Source: Candidatus Zixiibacteriota bacterium
GTDB taxonomy: Bacteria; Desulfobacterota; Binatia; UBA9968
Assembly (NCBI GenBank): GCA_035574315.1
Contig: DATLYW010000048.1
Location: 186,001 to 250,000 of the forward strand
DNA: 64,000 bases
Direction of reading: 5' to 3'
Under the pieces are notes generated by a model. The model ran no database searches, was not told the DNA's origin, and worked only from the letters and a program-made list of their open reading frames with translations. This document shows positions 56,004-64,000 of this stretch, in pieces (position 1 is the stretch's first letter; each line of letters opens with the position of its first letter). The translations under genes and the position numbers were made by a program.

Positions 56004-57691
56004 CCGCGATTGCGACGCTGCTGGGGCCCTTCTGGCGCTCCTGGAAGAACGACCTCTCACGCGGCGGGCTGCGGCTGGGGCGTCGCGCGGGGCTGCTTGC
56101 GATCGGGGCCGGGTTTTGGCTCGGCGTATACTACGTGGTCCGGCGCGTGCTGATCTACTTTCAATCGATCTACGATCTCGGTCCCGGTCTCGCCTACCAG
56201 CTTCTGTTGATCATCCTGCTCACGTTCCTGTCGATGCTGCTCTTCAGCAACCTGATCACGGCGCTTTCTTCGTTCTTCCTGGCGCGCGATCTCGACCTGG
56301 TGCTGTCGACGCGAGTCCCCATGGGGTCGTTCTATTACTCCCGGCTGATCACCACCGCCGTCAACTCCTCCTGGATGATGCTGTTCTTCAGCCTTCCGGT
56401 TTTCGCCGCCTACGGAACCGTGTTCGGCGGAGGCTGGGAATACTACTTCTGGTTGGGAATCACCTTGCCGCTTTTCCTGATCATTCCGGCGGCGCTTGGC
56501 GTGCTCGTGACCCATCTACTGGTCTATCTCCTTCCGGCGCAGCGGATTCGGGAAGTCCTGTTCTTCATCGGCCTGTTTTCCTTCATCGTCGTTTATCTCC
56601 TGTTCCGCTTCTCCCAACCCGAGCGGCTGGTCCAGCCGGAGAGCTTCGGCCACTTTCTCGAGTTCCTCGCCGCGATGGAGGCCCCGTCGTCGCCCTTCCT
56701 GCCGAGCAGCTGGTCCGCCGAAGTCCTCGCCCGGCCGCTTTTCAACCGTGCCACCGACCACGGCTTTTTCTATGCGCTGCTCGCCAGCTACGCGCTTTTC
56801 CTGCCCTGGGTCACCGGCTGCGTCTCGAGCGCCGTGTACCTGAGCGGCCGGTCCAAGGCGCAGGAGTCCCGCCGCGGGCGGCGGCAATCGGAGCGGTTCG
56901 AGCACGCGCTCGAAACCCTGTTGAGGCCGGTTCCCGGGGTGCTGCGCGCGCTGATGATTCGCGACGTCAAGATTTTTCTGCGCGACAGCACGCAGTGGTC
57001 GCAGCTCTTTTTGCTCCTGGCCCTGGTCGTGGTCTACCTGTACAATTTCAAGGTTCTGCCTCTCGACCGGGCGCCAATCCCGACGGAAACGCTCAAAACG
57101 ATGATCGGCTTCGCGAATCTGGCGCTCGCGGGTTTCGTCTTGAGCTCGGTTGCGATCCGCTTCGCCTTTCCGGCGGTCAGTCTGGAGGGCCGGGCCTTCT
57201 GGATCGTTCAGACCGCCCCGATCGGGCTCACGGCGGTTCTGTGGAGCAAGTTCTGGCTCTATCTGATGCCGCTGCTGATCCTCGGCGAGATTCTCGTTTT
57301 CCTGAGCAACCTCCTGCTCCAGGTTCCCGCATGGATGATGGCGCTCTCGCTCGTCACCGTTTTCGCGATGGCGCTCGGCATGACGGCGATCGCGGTGGGC
57401 GTGGGCGCGCTCTACCCGAAGTTCGACTTCGATCACGCGGCCGAGATCCCGACCAGCTTCGGCGGAGCGATCTGCATGATTTTCGGCGTCGGTTTTATCG
57501 GCCTTACCGTGATGGTCGAGGCCTGGCCGATCTACTACCTTGGCATGAAGTCGTTTCGCTCCGCGGCACCCGCAGCACCGGAGGTGGGGCTGCTGGCGCC
57601 CTCCCTGATCGCGGTGGCCGGCCTGACCGCCGCCGCAGTGGTCGTGCCGATCCGCCTCGGGCTGAAGAGCCTCGAGCGGCTGAGAGCCTGA
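56000..57691 (+). CDS. ABC transporter permease
   Basis: The GTG at 56000 overlaps the ATPase stop (GTGA) and encodes 563 residues with at least ten hydrophobic segments: G-L-L-A-I-G-A-G-F-W-L-G-V-Y-Y-V-V near the start, Y-Q-L-L-L-I-I-L-L-T-F-L-S-M-L-L-F, L-F-L-I-I-P-A-A-L-G-V-L-V, V-L-F-F-I-G-L-F-S-F-I-V-V-Y, and several near the C-terminus (I-C-M-I-F-G-V-G-F-I-G-L-T-V). This matches the PF16949-type ABC permease family (large, export-type). A longer frame to 55838 is within the ATPase gene. The exported substrate is unknown. Confidence 0.88.
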   Translation: MTAIATLLGPFWRSWKNDLSRGGLRLGRRAGLLAIGAGFWLGVYYVVRRVLIYFQSIYDLGPGLAYQLLLIILLTFLSMLLFSNLITALSSFFLARDLDLVLSTRVPMGSFYYSRLITTAVNSSWMMLFFSLPVFAAYGTVFGGGWEYYFWLGITLPLFLIIPAALGVLVTHLLVYLLPAQRIREVLFFIGLFSFIVVYLLFRFSQPERLVQPESFGHFLEFLAAMEAPSSPFLPSSWSAEVLARPLFNRATDHGFFYALLASYALFLPWVTGCVSSAVYLSGRSKAQESRRGRRQSERFEHALETLLRPVPGVLRALMIRDVKIFLRDSTQWSQLFLLLALVVVYLYNFKVLPLDRAPIPTETLKTMIGFANLALAGFVLSSVAIRFAFPAVSLEGRAFWIVQTAPIGLTAVLWSKFWLYLMPLLILGEILVFLSNLLLQVPAWMMALSLVTVFAMALGMTAIAVGVGALYPKFDFDHAAEIPTSFGGAICMIFGVGFIGLTVMVEAWPIYYLGMKSFRSAAPAAPEVGLLAPSLIAVAGLTAAAVVVPIRLGLKSLERLRA

Positions 57692-57712
57692 GTCGGGAAA
57701 AAGGAGGATTCG

Positions 57713-58375
57713 ATGCGATTGGTGCACACGCTCTACGAGCCTGCGGGAGCCGGTCCCCATCCCACGCTGCTGGCGCTTCACGGCCGGGGCGCAAATGCCT
57801 TCGACCTGCTCGGGCTCGCCCCTTACCTGTGCGGTGGCCGCTTCCTGGTGATCTGTCCTCAAGCGCCGATCGCGATGCCGATCGGGCCCGAAGCGACCGG
57901 TTACGCCTGGTATCCCGCGGGCGGAACCTTCGACGTCGACGCCGCCCTTTCGTCGCGCGCCGAACTCGACCGCTTCATCGACGATTGCGTCGGCCGCTAC
58001 CCTGTCGATCCGGGCAAGCTCGTGCTCATGGGATTCAGCCAGGGAGGAGTAATGGCCTACGCCCTGGCGCTCGCCCATCCCGGCCGTTTTGCGGCTCTGG
58101 TCGCGCTCAGCTCCTGGCTGCCCGACGAGATCGTCTCCGGGGCGGGCGCAGACGGGGCTCTCCGATCGCTACCGGTGCTCGTGCAGCACGGCTCCGAAGA
58201 CCGGATGATCGAGGTCGGGCGCGCGCACGCCTCGGTCGAGCGCCTGCGCGAGCTTCGCGCCGCCCTCACCTACCGGGAATACGATATGGGACACGAGATC
58301 ACGCCGAGAAGCCTCGCGGACCTCTCGGCGTGGCTGGAAGAAAAGATATTTTCTCCTCTGGGGATCGTCGGCTGA
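57713..58375 (+). CDS. Alpha/beta-hydrolase, phospholipase/carboxylesterase type
   Basis: The ATG at 57713 has a AAAAGGAGG site and encodes 220 residues. The oxyanion loop H-G-R-G-A-N is near residue 24, the nucleophile motif G-F-S-Q-G-G near 107, the catalytic Asp in G-S-E-D-R-M near 166, and the His in M-G-H-E-I near 198. The G-F-S-Q-G-G sequence is typical of the phospholipase/carboxylesterase family (broad esterase). It is transcribed with or after the ABC operon; 21 bases separate it from the permease. Substrate unknown. Confidence 0.9.
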   Translation: MRLVHTLYEPAGAGPHPTLLALHGRGANAFDLLGLAPYLCGGRFLVICPQAPIAMPIGPEATGYAWYPAGGTFDVDAALSSRAELDRFIDDCVGRYPVDPGKLVLMGFSQGGVMAYALALAHPGRFAALVALSSWLPDEIVSGAGADGALRSLPVLVQHGSEDRMIEVGRAHASVERLRELRAALTYREYDMGHEITPRSLADLSAWLEEKIFSPLGIVG

Positions 58376-58379
58376 GCGG

Positions 58380-59258
58380 TCAGTAAGCGCGCGCGCCCAT
58401 TCGGGCCGCCATCGCTTCGAGCCGCGCGATCCGCTCCTCCATCGGAGGATGGGTGCTGAAGAGCGCGGCCAGCCCGCTGCCGGTCAGCGGGTTGACGATG
58501 AACATGTGGGCAGTGGCGTTGGCGGTGGCGTCGCTCGCCTCGAGCGGGATACTCTGCACACCCCTGTGCAGCTTGCGCAGCGCGCTGGCGAGCGCCAGCG
58601 GGTCCCCGGTGATCCTCGCTCCTCCTTCATCGGCGCCGTATTCTCTCGATCGTGAAACCGCCATCTGGATCAGCAGGGCGGCGATGGGAGCCACGATCAT
58701 CATGAACAGCAGGCCCAGCATGCCGCCGCCGTCCTCGCGGTCGCGGTCGCGGCCGGCCCCGAACATGGCTGCCCACTGCGCCATCTGCGCCAGATAGCTG
58801 ATCGCGCCGGCGATGGTCGCCGCAATCGTGCTTACCAGGATGTCGCGGTTGGCGACGTGGGCCAGTTCGTGCCCGAGCACTCCCGCAAGCTCTCTTTTCG
58901 TCAGCATCCGCCGGATCCCGTCCGTGACGGCGACCGCCGCGTGTCGAGGATTCCGGCCGGTGGCGAAAGCGTTGGGGGTTTCCTGCGGGAGGATATACAC
59001 CTTGGGCATCGGCAGGTTTGCCCGCTGGGCCAGGTCCTGCACCAGCCCGTAAAGCTCCGGATCGTCCTGAGGGCCGACCTCCTGGCCGCCGTACATCGAG
59101 ATCACGATCTTGTCGCTGAACCAGTAGCTCACGAAATTCATCGCTCCGGCAAGCAGCAGCGCGATGACCGCCCCCTGCCGACCGCCGATCATGTCGCCGA
59201 TCCAGATCAACAGAGCCGTCAAGGCGGCCAAGAGGATCGTGGTCCGAAAGGTATTCAT
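58380..59258 (-). CDS. htpX: HtpX membrane metalloprotease (M48)
   Basis: HtpX degrades damaged inner-membrane proteins. The 292-residue product has two N-terminal membrane segments ([15 protein letters not shown] and [13 protein letters not shown]), the zinc motif [13 protein letters not shown] (H130, E131, H134), and two further membrane segments near 145-165 and 180-200. The glutamate-ligand region is [12 protein letters not shown] promoter with TTGACT and TAGGAT precedes the ATG. It overlaps nothing and is convergent with the esterase gene (4 bases apart). Confidence 0.94.
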   Translation of the reverse strand: MNTFRTTILLAALTALLIWIGDMIGGRQGAVIALLLAGAMNFVSYWFSDKIVISMYGGQEVGPQDDPELYGLVQDLAQRANLPMPKVYILPQETPNAFATGRNPRHAAVAVTDGIRRMLTKRELAGVLGHELAHVANRDILVSTIAATIAGAISYLAQMAQWAAMFGAGRDRDREDGGGMLGLLFMMIVAPIAALLIQMAVSRSREYGADEGGARITGDPLALASALRKLHRGVQSIPLEASDATANATAHMFIVNPLTGSGLAALFSTHPPMEERIARLEAMAARMGARAY

Positions 59259-59279
59259 CGGGCTCCTCCCTTTGCACCC

Positions 59280-59307
59280 ATCCTATGAAATGGCTAACTT
59301 AAGTCAA
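59280..59307 (-). promoter_or_regulatory. Sigma70-like promoter for htpX
   Basis: On the minus strand TTGACT (complement of 59302-59307) and TAGGAT (complement of 59280-59285) are separated by 16 bases, about 20 bases upstream of the htpX start codon. Confidence 0.6.
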
Positions 59308-59391
59308 GCTTGCGGTTCGCGGCTAATTTGCGTACGGCCGGGGCGGAAATCAAGCCCCAAACGATCGGGGCGATCGAACAGGAGTAAAACC

Positions 59392-60258
59392 ATGCGTTAC
59401 GGCGTCGTTTTTCCCCAGACCGAGATCGGCGCGGACCCGATCGCCATCCGCGACTTCGCCCAGGCGGCGGAGTCGCTTGGCTACGACCACATTCTCGCCT
59501 ATGACCACGTGCTGGGCGCCAATCTTACAAGCCGACCGGGCTGGAATCCGCCCTATAGCTACCGGGATATGTTCCACGAGCCCTTCGTTCTTTTCGGATA
59601 CCTGGCGGGCCTGACGAAGCGCATCGAGCTGGTCACTGGAGTCCTGATCCTGCCGCAGCGCCAGACCGCGCTCGTCGCCAAGCAGGCGGCCGCCCTCGAT
59701 GTCCTGAGCGGGGGCCGGCTGCGGCTCGGGGTTGGAATCGGCTGGAACCCCGTCGAGTACGAGGCTCTCGGGGAAAACTTCGCAAACCGCGGCCGCCGGT
59801 GCGAGGAGCAGATCGAGGTGCTGCGCGCGCTCTGGACGGGGGACGCGATCACCTACTCCGGCCGATGGCACAAGATCACCGACGCCGGCATCAATCCGCC
59901 GCCGGTCCAAAAGCCGATTCCGGTCTGGCTCGGCGGGAGCCACGAACGCGTCCTCAGGCGGGTCGGGCGCCTGGGGGATGGCTGGTTCCCGCTGCTCGCC
60001 CCCGACGAAACCTGTCGGGCCGCCATCCAACGGGTGCGCTCGTACGCGCGCGAGGCGGGACGAGATCCCGAAAAAATCGGCATCGAAGGGCGCATCTCCG
60101 TCGCCGGCCAAATCGAGGAAACCTGGCTTCGACAGCTCCACGCCTGGACAGAGCTCGGAGCGACTCACCTTTCGGTCAACACCATGAAGGCCGGGCTGGC
60201 CTCAGCGTCCGAGCACATCCAGGCGATCGCCCGGTGCAAGGCTGTACTGGCCGGCTGA
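59392..60258 (+). CDS. Luciferase-like monooxygenase (LLM, F420-type)
   Basis: The ATG at 59392 has a CAGGAG site and opens a 288-residue TIM-barrel protein. Typical LLM stretches are G-V-V-F-P-Q-T-E-I-G at the N-terminus, A-E-S-L-G-Y-D-H-I-L-A-Y-D-H, G-V-L-I-L-P-Q-R-Q-T-A-L-V-A-K-Q-A-A, D-V-L-S-G-G-R-L-R-L-G-V-G-I-G-W, and P-I-P-V-W-L-G-G-S-H. These match the F420-dependent LLM/TIGR03619 branch. Substrate unknown. Its 3' end overlaps the convergent aminopeptidase gene by 57 bases. Confidence 0.9.
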   Translation: MRYGVVFPQTEIGADPIAIRDFAQAAESLGYDHILAYDHVLGANLTSRPGWNPPYSYRDMFHEPFVLFGYLAGLTKRIELVTGVLILPQRQTALVAKQAAALDVLSGGRLRLGVGIGWNPVEYEALGENFANRGRRCEEQIEVLRALWTGDAITYSGRWHKITDAGINPPPVQKPIPVWLGGSHERVLRRVGRLGDGWFPLLAPDETCRAAIQRVRSYAREAGRDPEKIGIEGRISVAGQIEETWLRQLHAWTELGATHLSVNTMKAGLASASEHIQAIARCKAVLAG

Positions 60259-61380
60259 GCTCGCCGGAGCGGGGATCAGCGCCCGCACCTTCTCGAACGG
60301 ATCGCCGCCGCCATCGACCGCGTCCCGCACCGACGCGATGACCGCGGGCAGGCTCTGCCCGAGAGCGTGATAGACGGATTCGAAGAGCCTGAGATTCTTG
60401 AGGTAAAGCATAAAATTGATCAGCACGGCATTGTTGAGCTCCTGGCGGGAAAACCCTCGAAAGCGATGGCCGGGGCGGGCCGCCGTCCGCTCTTGCCAGT
60501 CCCGCCGGGCGCGATCGAAGACAGCCTCGCGCGCTCTCAGCTTGTCCTCGTACGGAATCTCCCGCGCGTACAGATCCGTCAGCTCCGTTGCCAGCGCTTC
60601 GATGAAGTCCGCGAACTCCAGCTCCTCGGCCCATCTGAGCATCGCTCGCTCGTGCTCCGGGCTGCCTTCGCCGGACCGGGCGCGGAAGAAATCGATCGCT
60701 GCGCGCCCGCCGACGAAATTGGCCACGCTTTCGTTGAAGGCGCCCGCGCCCTTGACGTACAGCGTATTGTGAAACAGTTCGTGGAAGACCACGTCCGCGA
60801 GCGCGACCTTGTCGTATTTGAGCAGGTGGTCCAGCAACGGATCGTCGAACCACCCGAGCGTGCTGAAGGCAGGCGCGATGCGGACGTGGGTGTCGTAGCC
60901 TTCAGCCCTGAGCTCCTCGGCGGCCGCTGCCGCCGCCTCCTTCGAGAAAAATCCCTTGTAAGGCACCCGACCGACGATCAGGAACCACCACGTATAGGGC
61001 CGGAGCTCCGTCTTCGGGGCGGCGGTGAGCACATATGAGAGATCGGCGCGGTCGACGTAGGAGTACGAAGCGTAGCTGCCGCCGACGTTCAGCTTGAGAA
61101 CGTCGCGGGCGTACTCGCGAACGGCAAGCACCAGAGCGAGCTTTTCGCGGCGATCCCCGTCCATCGCCGGGTCTTTGAGGAGATTTGCGATCGGCTCGCG
61201 GCGCCACAGGATCTTCCCTTCTTCGTAAGCCGCCCGCATGACGTAGAGCGGCGAGCAGGAGGCGAGCATGGCAGCGACGAGCGCCCCCGCCGACGCCGGC
61301 CGCAGCGCCCGCCCCCAGGCGGCGGCGAGGCGGCGCGTCCCACGGCGGTCGGTCCGGCTCTCGGTCGCAACCCGGTTCAT
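60202..61380 (-). CDS. Lipoprotein zinc aminopeptidase (PF10023-type)
   Basis: The 392-residue protein has a long N-terminus with a lipobox (A-A-M-L-A-S-C-S, Cys at 42). The HExxH zinc motif V-V-F-H-E-L-F-H-N-T-L-Y is at H200-E201-x2-H204, and a third ligand is likely E217 in F-N-E-S-V-A. These match the PF10023 aminopeptidase family. The membrane-bound periplasmic location is inferred from the lipobox. It precedes the ABC exporter pair in the reading direction from the window edge: the exporter gene at 61387 ends 6 bases upstream of this gene's start, so the three may be one operon. Confidence 0.9.
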   Translation of the reverse strand: MNRVATESRTDRRGTRRLAAAWGRALRPASAGALVAAMLASCSPLYVMRAAYEEGKILWRREPIANLLKDPAMDGDRREKLALVLAVREYARDVLKLNVGGSYASYSYVDRADLSYVLTAAPKTELRPYTWWFLIVGRVPYKGFFSKEAAAAAAEELRAEGYDTHVRIAPAFSTLGWFDDPLLDHLLKYDKVALADVVFHELFHNTLYVKGAGAFNESVANFVGGRAAIDFFRARSGEGSPEHERAMLRWAEELEFADFIEALATELTDLYAREIPYEDKLRAREAVFDRARRDWQERTAARPGHRFRGFSRQELNNAVLINFMLYLKNLRLFESVYHALGQSLPAVIASVRDAVDGGGDPFEKVRALIPAPASSAGQYSLAPGDRLDVLGR

Positions 61381-61386
61381 ACCCGT

Positions 61387-63189
61387 TCAGGCCGTCACTC
61401 GTCCGGCGAGCCTCAGCTCCTCGCGCTCGTACTGGAGCTGGTACAAGCGGTGGTAGATTCCTTTCCGCGCCATCAGCTCCCCGTGCGATCCGCTCTCGCG
61501 CACTTCCCCGTGGTGCAGCACGACGATCCGGTCGGCGTTGCGGATCGTCGAGAGCCGATGGGCGATCACCAGACAGGTGCGGCCGCGCATCACCTTCTCC
61601 AGCGCGTCTTGAATCAGCGCCTCGGTCTCCGTGTCGACGCTCGAGGTCGCCTCGTCCAGGACGAGGATGTCCGGCTGGAAGACCAGCACGCGAGCGAGGG
61701 ATAGAAGCTGGCGCTGGCCCGCCGAGAAGTTGCTGCCGCGCTCCCGCACCTGGGAGGCGAAGCCCTGCGGCAGCTTCCGGATGAAGCCTTCGGCGTTCGC
61801 GTGGCGAGCCGCCTCGACCACCCGCTCCAGGGGGATCGAGCGGTCGCCGAGACGGAGGTTGCTCGCCACGTCTCCGGAAAAGAGAAAGACGTCTTGCAGG
61901 ACCACGCCGATGTGTCGCCGCAGCGCGTGCAGGTCCCAGTCGCGCACGTCGACGCCGCTCACCCGGATCGAGCCGCGGTGGATCTCGTAGAAGCGATTGA
62001 GCAGCTTGATCGTGGTCGTTTTTCCCGACCCCGTCGCCCCGACGACCGCCACCCGCTCCCCCGGCTCGATGCGGAAGCTCACCCCTTTCAACACCGGCTC
62101 GTTCGGCCTGTAATGAAACCAGACATCGTCGAACACCACCTCCCCGCGAAACGGTCTGGGAACGACCGCGCGCTTCGGGCTGGCGATCGAGACCGGCGTG
62201 TCCAGGAGCTGAAAAATCCTTTCGGCCGACGACATCGCCGACTGCAGGACCGCGTACTTCTGGCTGAAGTCCCGCAAGGGAACGAAAAAGCGGTGGATGT
62301 ACTCCTTGAACGCGACCAGCGTGCCGATGCCGACCGCGCCGTGCAGCACCTCGCCGCCGCCCCACCAGAGCAGCAGCGCCACGCTCACGGAGCCCGCGGC
62401 TTCCACCATCGAGTAGAGCGCCGCTTCGTACAGGTTCGACATGTGGTAAGCGTCGCGGTGAGCGGCGTTGAGCGCGTCGAACTCCCGGTAGCTTCGCGCC
62501 TCCCGGGCGAAGAGCTGGATCACCGCCATCCCGGTGATCGCCTCGCCGAGATAGGCGTTGATCCGCGCGATGCGCTCCCGGATCTGGCGGTAGGTCTGGC
62601 GCGCCTTGACGCGGAAAAAGTTGATCGCCAGCGCCATGGGCGGGATCAACGCCAGAGAGACCAGAGCGAGGCCGACGTCGAGGTAAAACATGATCGCGAC
62701 GATCCAGGCGACCATGACGAAGTCCGAGATCAGCGTCATGACCCCCGACGAGAACATCTCCTGGAGCACGTCGACGTCGGTGGTCATCCGCGTCACCAGC
62801 CTGCCTACGGGGTTGCGGTCGAAATAGCCCATCGGCAGCTTCTGCACGTGCGAGAAGATCGCCACGCGCAGATCCGCCAGGCACCGCTGCGCCACCAGCA
62901 TCGTGAGGTAGTAATGGAAGAAGAGCGTCGCGACCTCGCCGGCGAGCGCACCGAGAAATAGCAGGCCGACGTTCTGCAGCCCCCAGAAGTCCCTGGCCGC
63001 GATGAAGCGGTCGATCGCGACCTTCATCAGATAGGGCTGTGCCAGTCCGAACGCCTGCTGCAGCGGGAGGAGCAGCATCGCGAGCCAGAACAGCCGCCGG
63101 TACGGAAGCATGAAGGCCCAGAGGCGCCTGATCAGGCGGGCGTCGTAGGCGCGGCCGAGGCTTTCTTCGCGCTGCTCCACCGGGTCCAT
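61387..63189 (-). CDS. ABC exporter half, canonical ATPase site (MsbA/heterodimeric type)
   Basis: This 600-residue protein has an exporter-type membrane domain of about 330 residues with six helices (for example L-A-M-L-L-L-P-L-Q-Q-A-F and Y-L-D-V-G-L-A-L-V-S-L-A-L-I) followed by the ATPase. Walker A G-A-T-G-S-G-K-T-T-T, signature N-F-S-A-G-Q-R-Q, Walker B I-L-V-L-D-E-A-T-S-S-V-D, and the switch His in I-A-H-R-L-S-T are intact. The signature is F-S-A-G-Q rather than L-S-G-G-Q. It pairs with the gene at 63190, whose Walker B is degenerate. Its ATG abuts the stop of that gene. Confidence 0.93.
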   Translation of the reverse strand: MDPVEQREESLGRAYDARLIRRLWAFMLPYRRLFWLAMLLLPLQQAFGLAQPYLMKVAIDRFIAARDFWGLQNVGLLFLGALAGEVATLFFHYYLTMLVAQRCLADLRVAIFSHVQKLPMGYFDRNPVGRLVTRMTTDVDVLQEMFSSGVMTLISDFVMVAWIVAIMFYLDVGLALVSLALIPPMALAINFFRVKARQTYRQIRERIARINAYLGEAITGMAVIQLFAREARSYREFDALNAAHRDAYHMSNLYEAALYSMVEAAGSVSVALLLWWGGGEVLHGAVGIGTLVAFKEYIHRFFVPLRDFSQKYAVLQSAMSSAERIFQLLDTPVSIASPKRAVVPRPFRGEVVFDDVWFHYRPNEPVLKGVSFRIEPGERVAVVGATGSGKTTTIKLLNRFYEIHRGSIRVSGVDVRDWDLHALRRHIGVVLQDVFLFSGDVASNLRLGDRSIPLERVVEAARHANAEGFIRKLPQGFASQVRERGSNFSAGQRQLLSLARVLVFQPDILVLDEATSSVDTETEALIQDALEKVMRGRTCLVIAHRLSTIRNADRIVVLHHGEVRESGSHGELMARKGIYHRLYQLQYEREELRLAGRVTA

Positions 63190-64000
63190 CTAGATCCGCT
63201 CCAGCTCCTCCGTCAAACGCTGTTGTTCGTAGATCTCCGCGTACACCCCGCCCCTGCGGATCAGATCCTCATGGTTCCCCCGTTCGACGATCTCGCCCTC
63301 GTCCATCACGAGGATCTCGTCGGCATCCTTCACGGCGGAGATCCGGTGGGAGATGATGAGGCAGGTCTTCTGCTTGAGGATCGATCGGATGCCCGCGAGG
63401 ATCTCGGCTTCGGTCTGGGCGTCGACGCTCGACAGGCAGTCGTCGAGAATGAGCACCGGGGGATCCATCACCAGCGCGCGGGCCAGCGTCGCCCGCTGCT
63501 TCTGGCCGCCCGAGAGCGTCACCCCGCGTTCGCCGACGACCGTGTCGAGCCCGTCCGGAAAAGCCTCGAGATCGCGGTCGAGCCGCGCCAACCGGACGGC
63601 GCGCTCGAGCTCTTCTTCCCCGACGTCCTCGCGCCCGAAGGTCAGATTGCGCCTGAGCGACGTCGAGAACAGGAACGGGTCCTGAGGCACGTAGCCGATC
63701 GTTTGCCGGAGGTCGCGCAGCGACAGGCGGCGGAGGTCCTGCCCGTCCCACAGGATCGTGCCGCAAGCCGGATCGAAGAGCCGCGGGAGAAGCTGCGCCA
63801 GGGTGCTCTTCCCCGAGCCGATCCGCCCGACCAGGGCCACGGTTCGACCCTTGGGCAGGAGCAGGTTGACGTCGCGCAGCGCCGGACGGCCGTTCTTCTG
63901 CCGATCGTAGGCGAAAGTCACGTCGCGGACCTCGATGCCGCGTTCCAGCCCGGTCACCTTGACCGGCTCGGCGGGCTCGGCGATCTCGGGCTGGATCTTG
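63190..64000 (-). CDS. ABC exporter half, degenerate ATPase site (5' end beyond the window)
   Basis: The frame is open to the last base; only the ATPase domain, about 270 residues, is visible. Walker A G-R-I-G-S-G-K-S-T-L is present and the signature is a perfect L-S-G-G-Q-K, but Walker B reads L-I-L-D-D-C-L-S-S-V-D, with Asp where the catalytic Glu belongs. This asymmetry is that of heterodimeric exporters such as TM287/288 and LmrCD: this half lacks the catalytic base, the partner has it. The membrane domain would lie to the right of 64000. Confidence 0.9.
   Translation of the reverse strand, partial: KIQPEIAEPAEPVKVTGLERGIEVRDVTFAYDRQKNGRPALRDVNLLLPKGRTVALVGRIGSGKSTLAQLLPRLFDPACGTILWDGQDLRRLSLRDLRQTIGYVPQDPFLFSTSLRRNLTFGREDVGEEELERAVRLARLDRDLEAFPDGLDTVVGERGVTLSGGQKQRATLARALVMDPPVLILDDCLSSVDAQTEAEILAGIRSILKQKTCLIISHRISAVKDADEILVMDEGEIVERGNHEDLIRRGGVYAEIYEQQRLTEELERI

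Noticed and set aside
56516..58078. 520-codon minus-strand open frame
   Set aside because: Lies opposite the ABC permease and esterase genes and has no signature.
1..64000. CRISPR array, IS element or prophage
   Set aside because: No regularly spaced repeat array, transposase or phage structural motif was seen; the 33-base periodicity at 5070-5400 lies inside a coding gene.

Overview
The window is GC-rich, densely coded DNA with genes on both strands and mostly short gaps. It carries no rRNA, phage, transposase or CRISPR array that I can recognise. The gene mix is orphan solute-binding proteins (NMT1-type and Bug/TTT-type), hydantoinase/acetone-carboxylase-like genes, amidase, M20 peptidase, luciferase-like monooxygenase, cupin and RidA genes, plus Gram-negative features (lipoboxes, signal peptides, HtpX, LPS-exporter-like ABC pair). 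This fits an uncultivated soil or sediment Gram-negative bacterium of the proteobacterial/Binatota/Methylomirabilota kind. The taxonomy is inference only.

Layout. 1-5.4 kb: the end of an NMT1-type binding protein; a minus-strand cobalamin-binding protein/FxsA/PdxH cluster; a DUF72 gene; an in-frame chimera of a periplasmic binding protein with the C-terminal half of an E1-beta dehydrogenase subunit; a frameshifted minus-strand ORF; and a small secreted protein built from 11-residue repeats. 5.4-11.1 kb: a sigma70-type promoter followed by hyuA-like and hyuB-like genes (hyuB carries a one-base frameshift and a C-terminal zinc-ribbon domain), a Bug binding protein and a broken maleate-isomerase-type gene. 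11.2-17.2 kb: M20 peptidase, amidase with an overlapping 58-residue GatC/AtzG-like partner, an FAD oxidoreductase, and a secreted NHL-type propeller. 17.5-20.3 kb: a visibly more AT-rich cassette (LysR regulator, operator array, flavin reductase, Bug binding protein) that looks acquired.

20.3-35.3 kb: Met-rich secreted peptide, a second remnant of the maleate-isomerase family, quinone-reductase-like MDR, a metallopeptidase/ATP-grasp pair, a PaaA-like diiron protein with a 63-residue partner, bioB, EamA transporter, TldD/TldE, a type II GAPDH-like protein, DUF192 protein, a membrane Fe-S oxidoreductase, and an IclR regulator. 35.5-37.8 kb: trpE-trpG behind a complete trp attenuator: promoter, a leader peptide with Trp-Gly-Trp whose AUG lies at the predicted transcription start, and a 13-bp terminator hairpin.

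37.9-64 kb: SH3b proteins, RidA proteins, cupin, sirtuin, MFS, MetE-like protein, TPR protein, winged-helix and hemerythrin proteins, endonuclease V, CBS protein, DAHP synthase, OsmC plus a lone molybdopterin-binding dehydrogenase subunit, tRNA-Asn, Mut7-C protein, a transglutaminase-ABC operon, esterase, HtpX, luciferase-like monooxygenase, a PF10023-type aminopeptidase, and an asymmetric heterodimeric ABC exporter that runs off the right edge.

The most rewarding signals are the leaderless-type trp attenuator, the chimeric binding-protein/E1-beta ORF, the 11-residue-repeat protein, the two oppositely oriented halves of one enzyme family bracketing about 10 kb, and the unlisted 58-residue amidase partner. 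Three single-base frameshifts between 4.5 and 11.1 kb fall in or beside short runs of one base and may be sequence errors.
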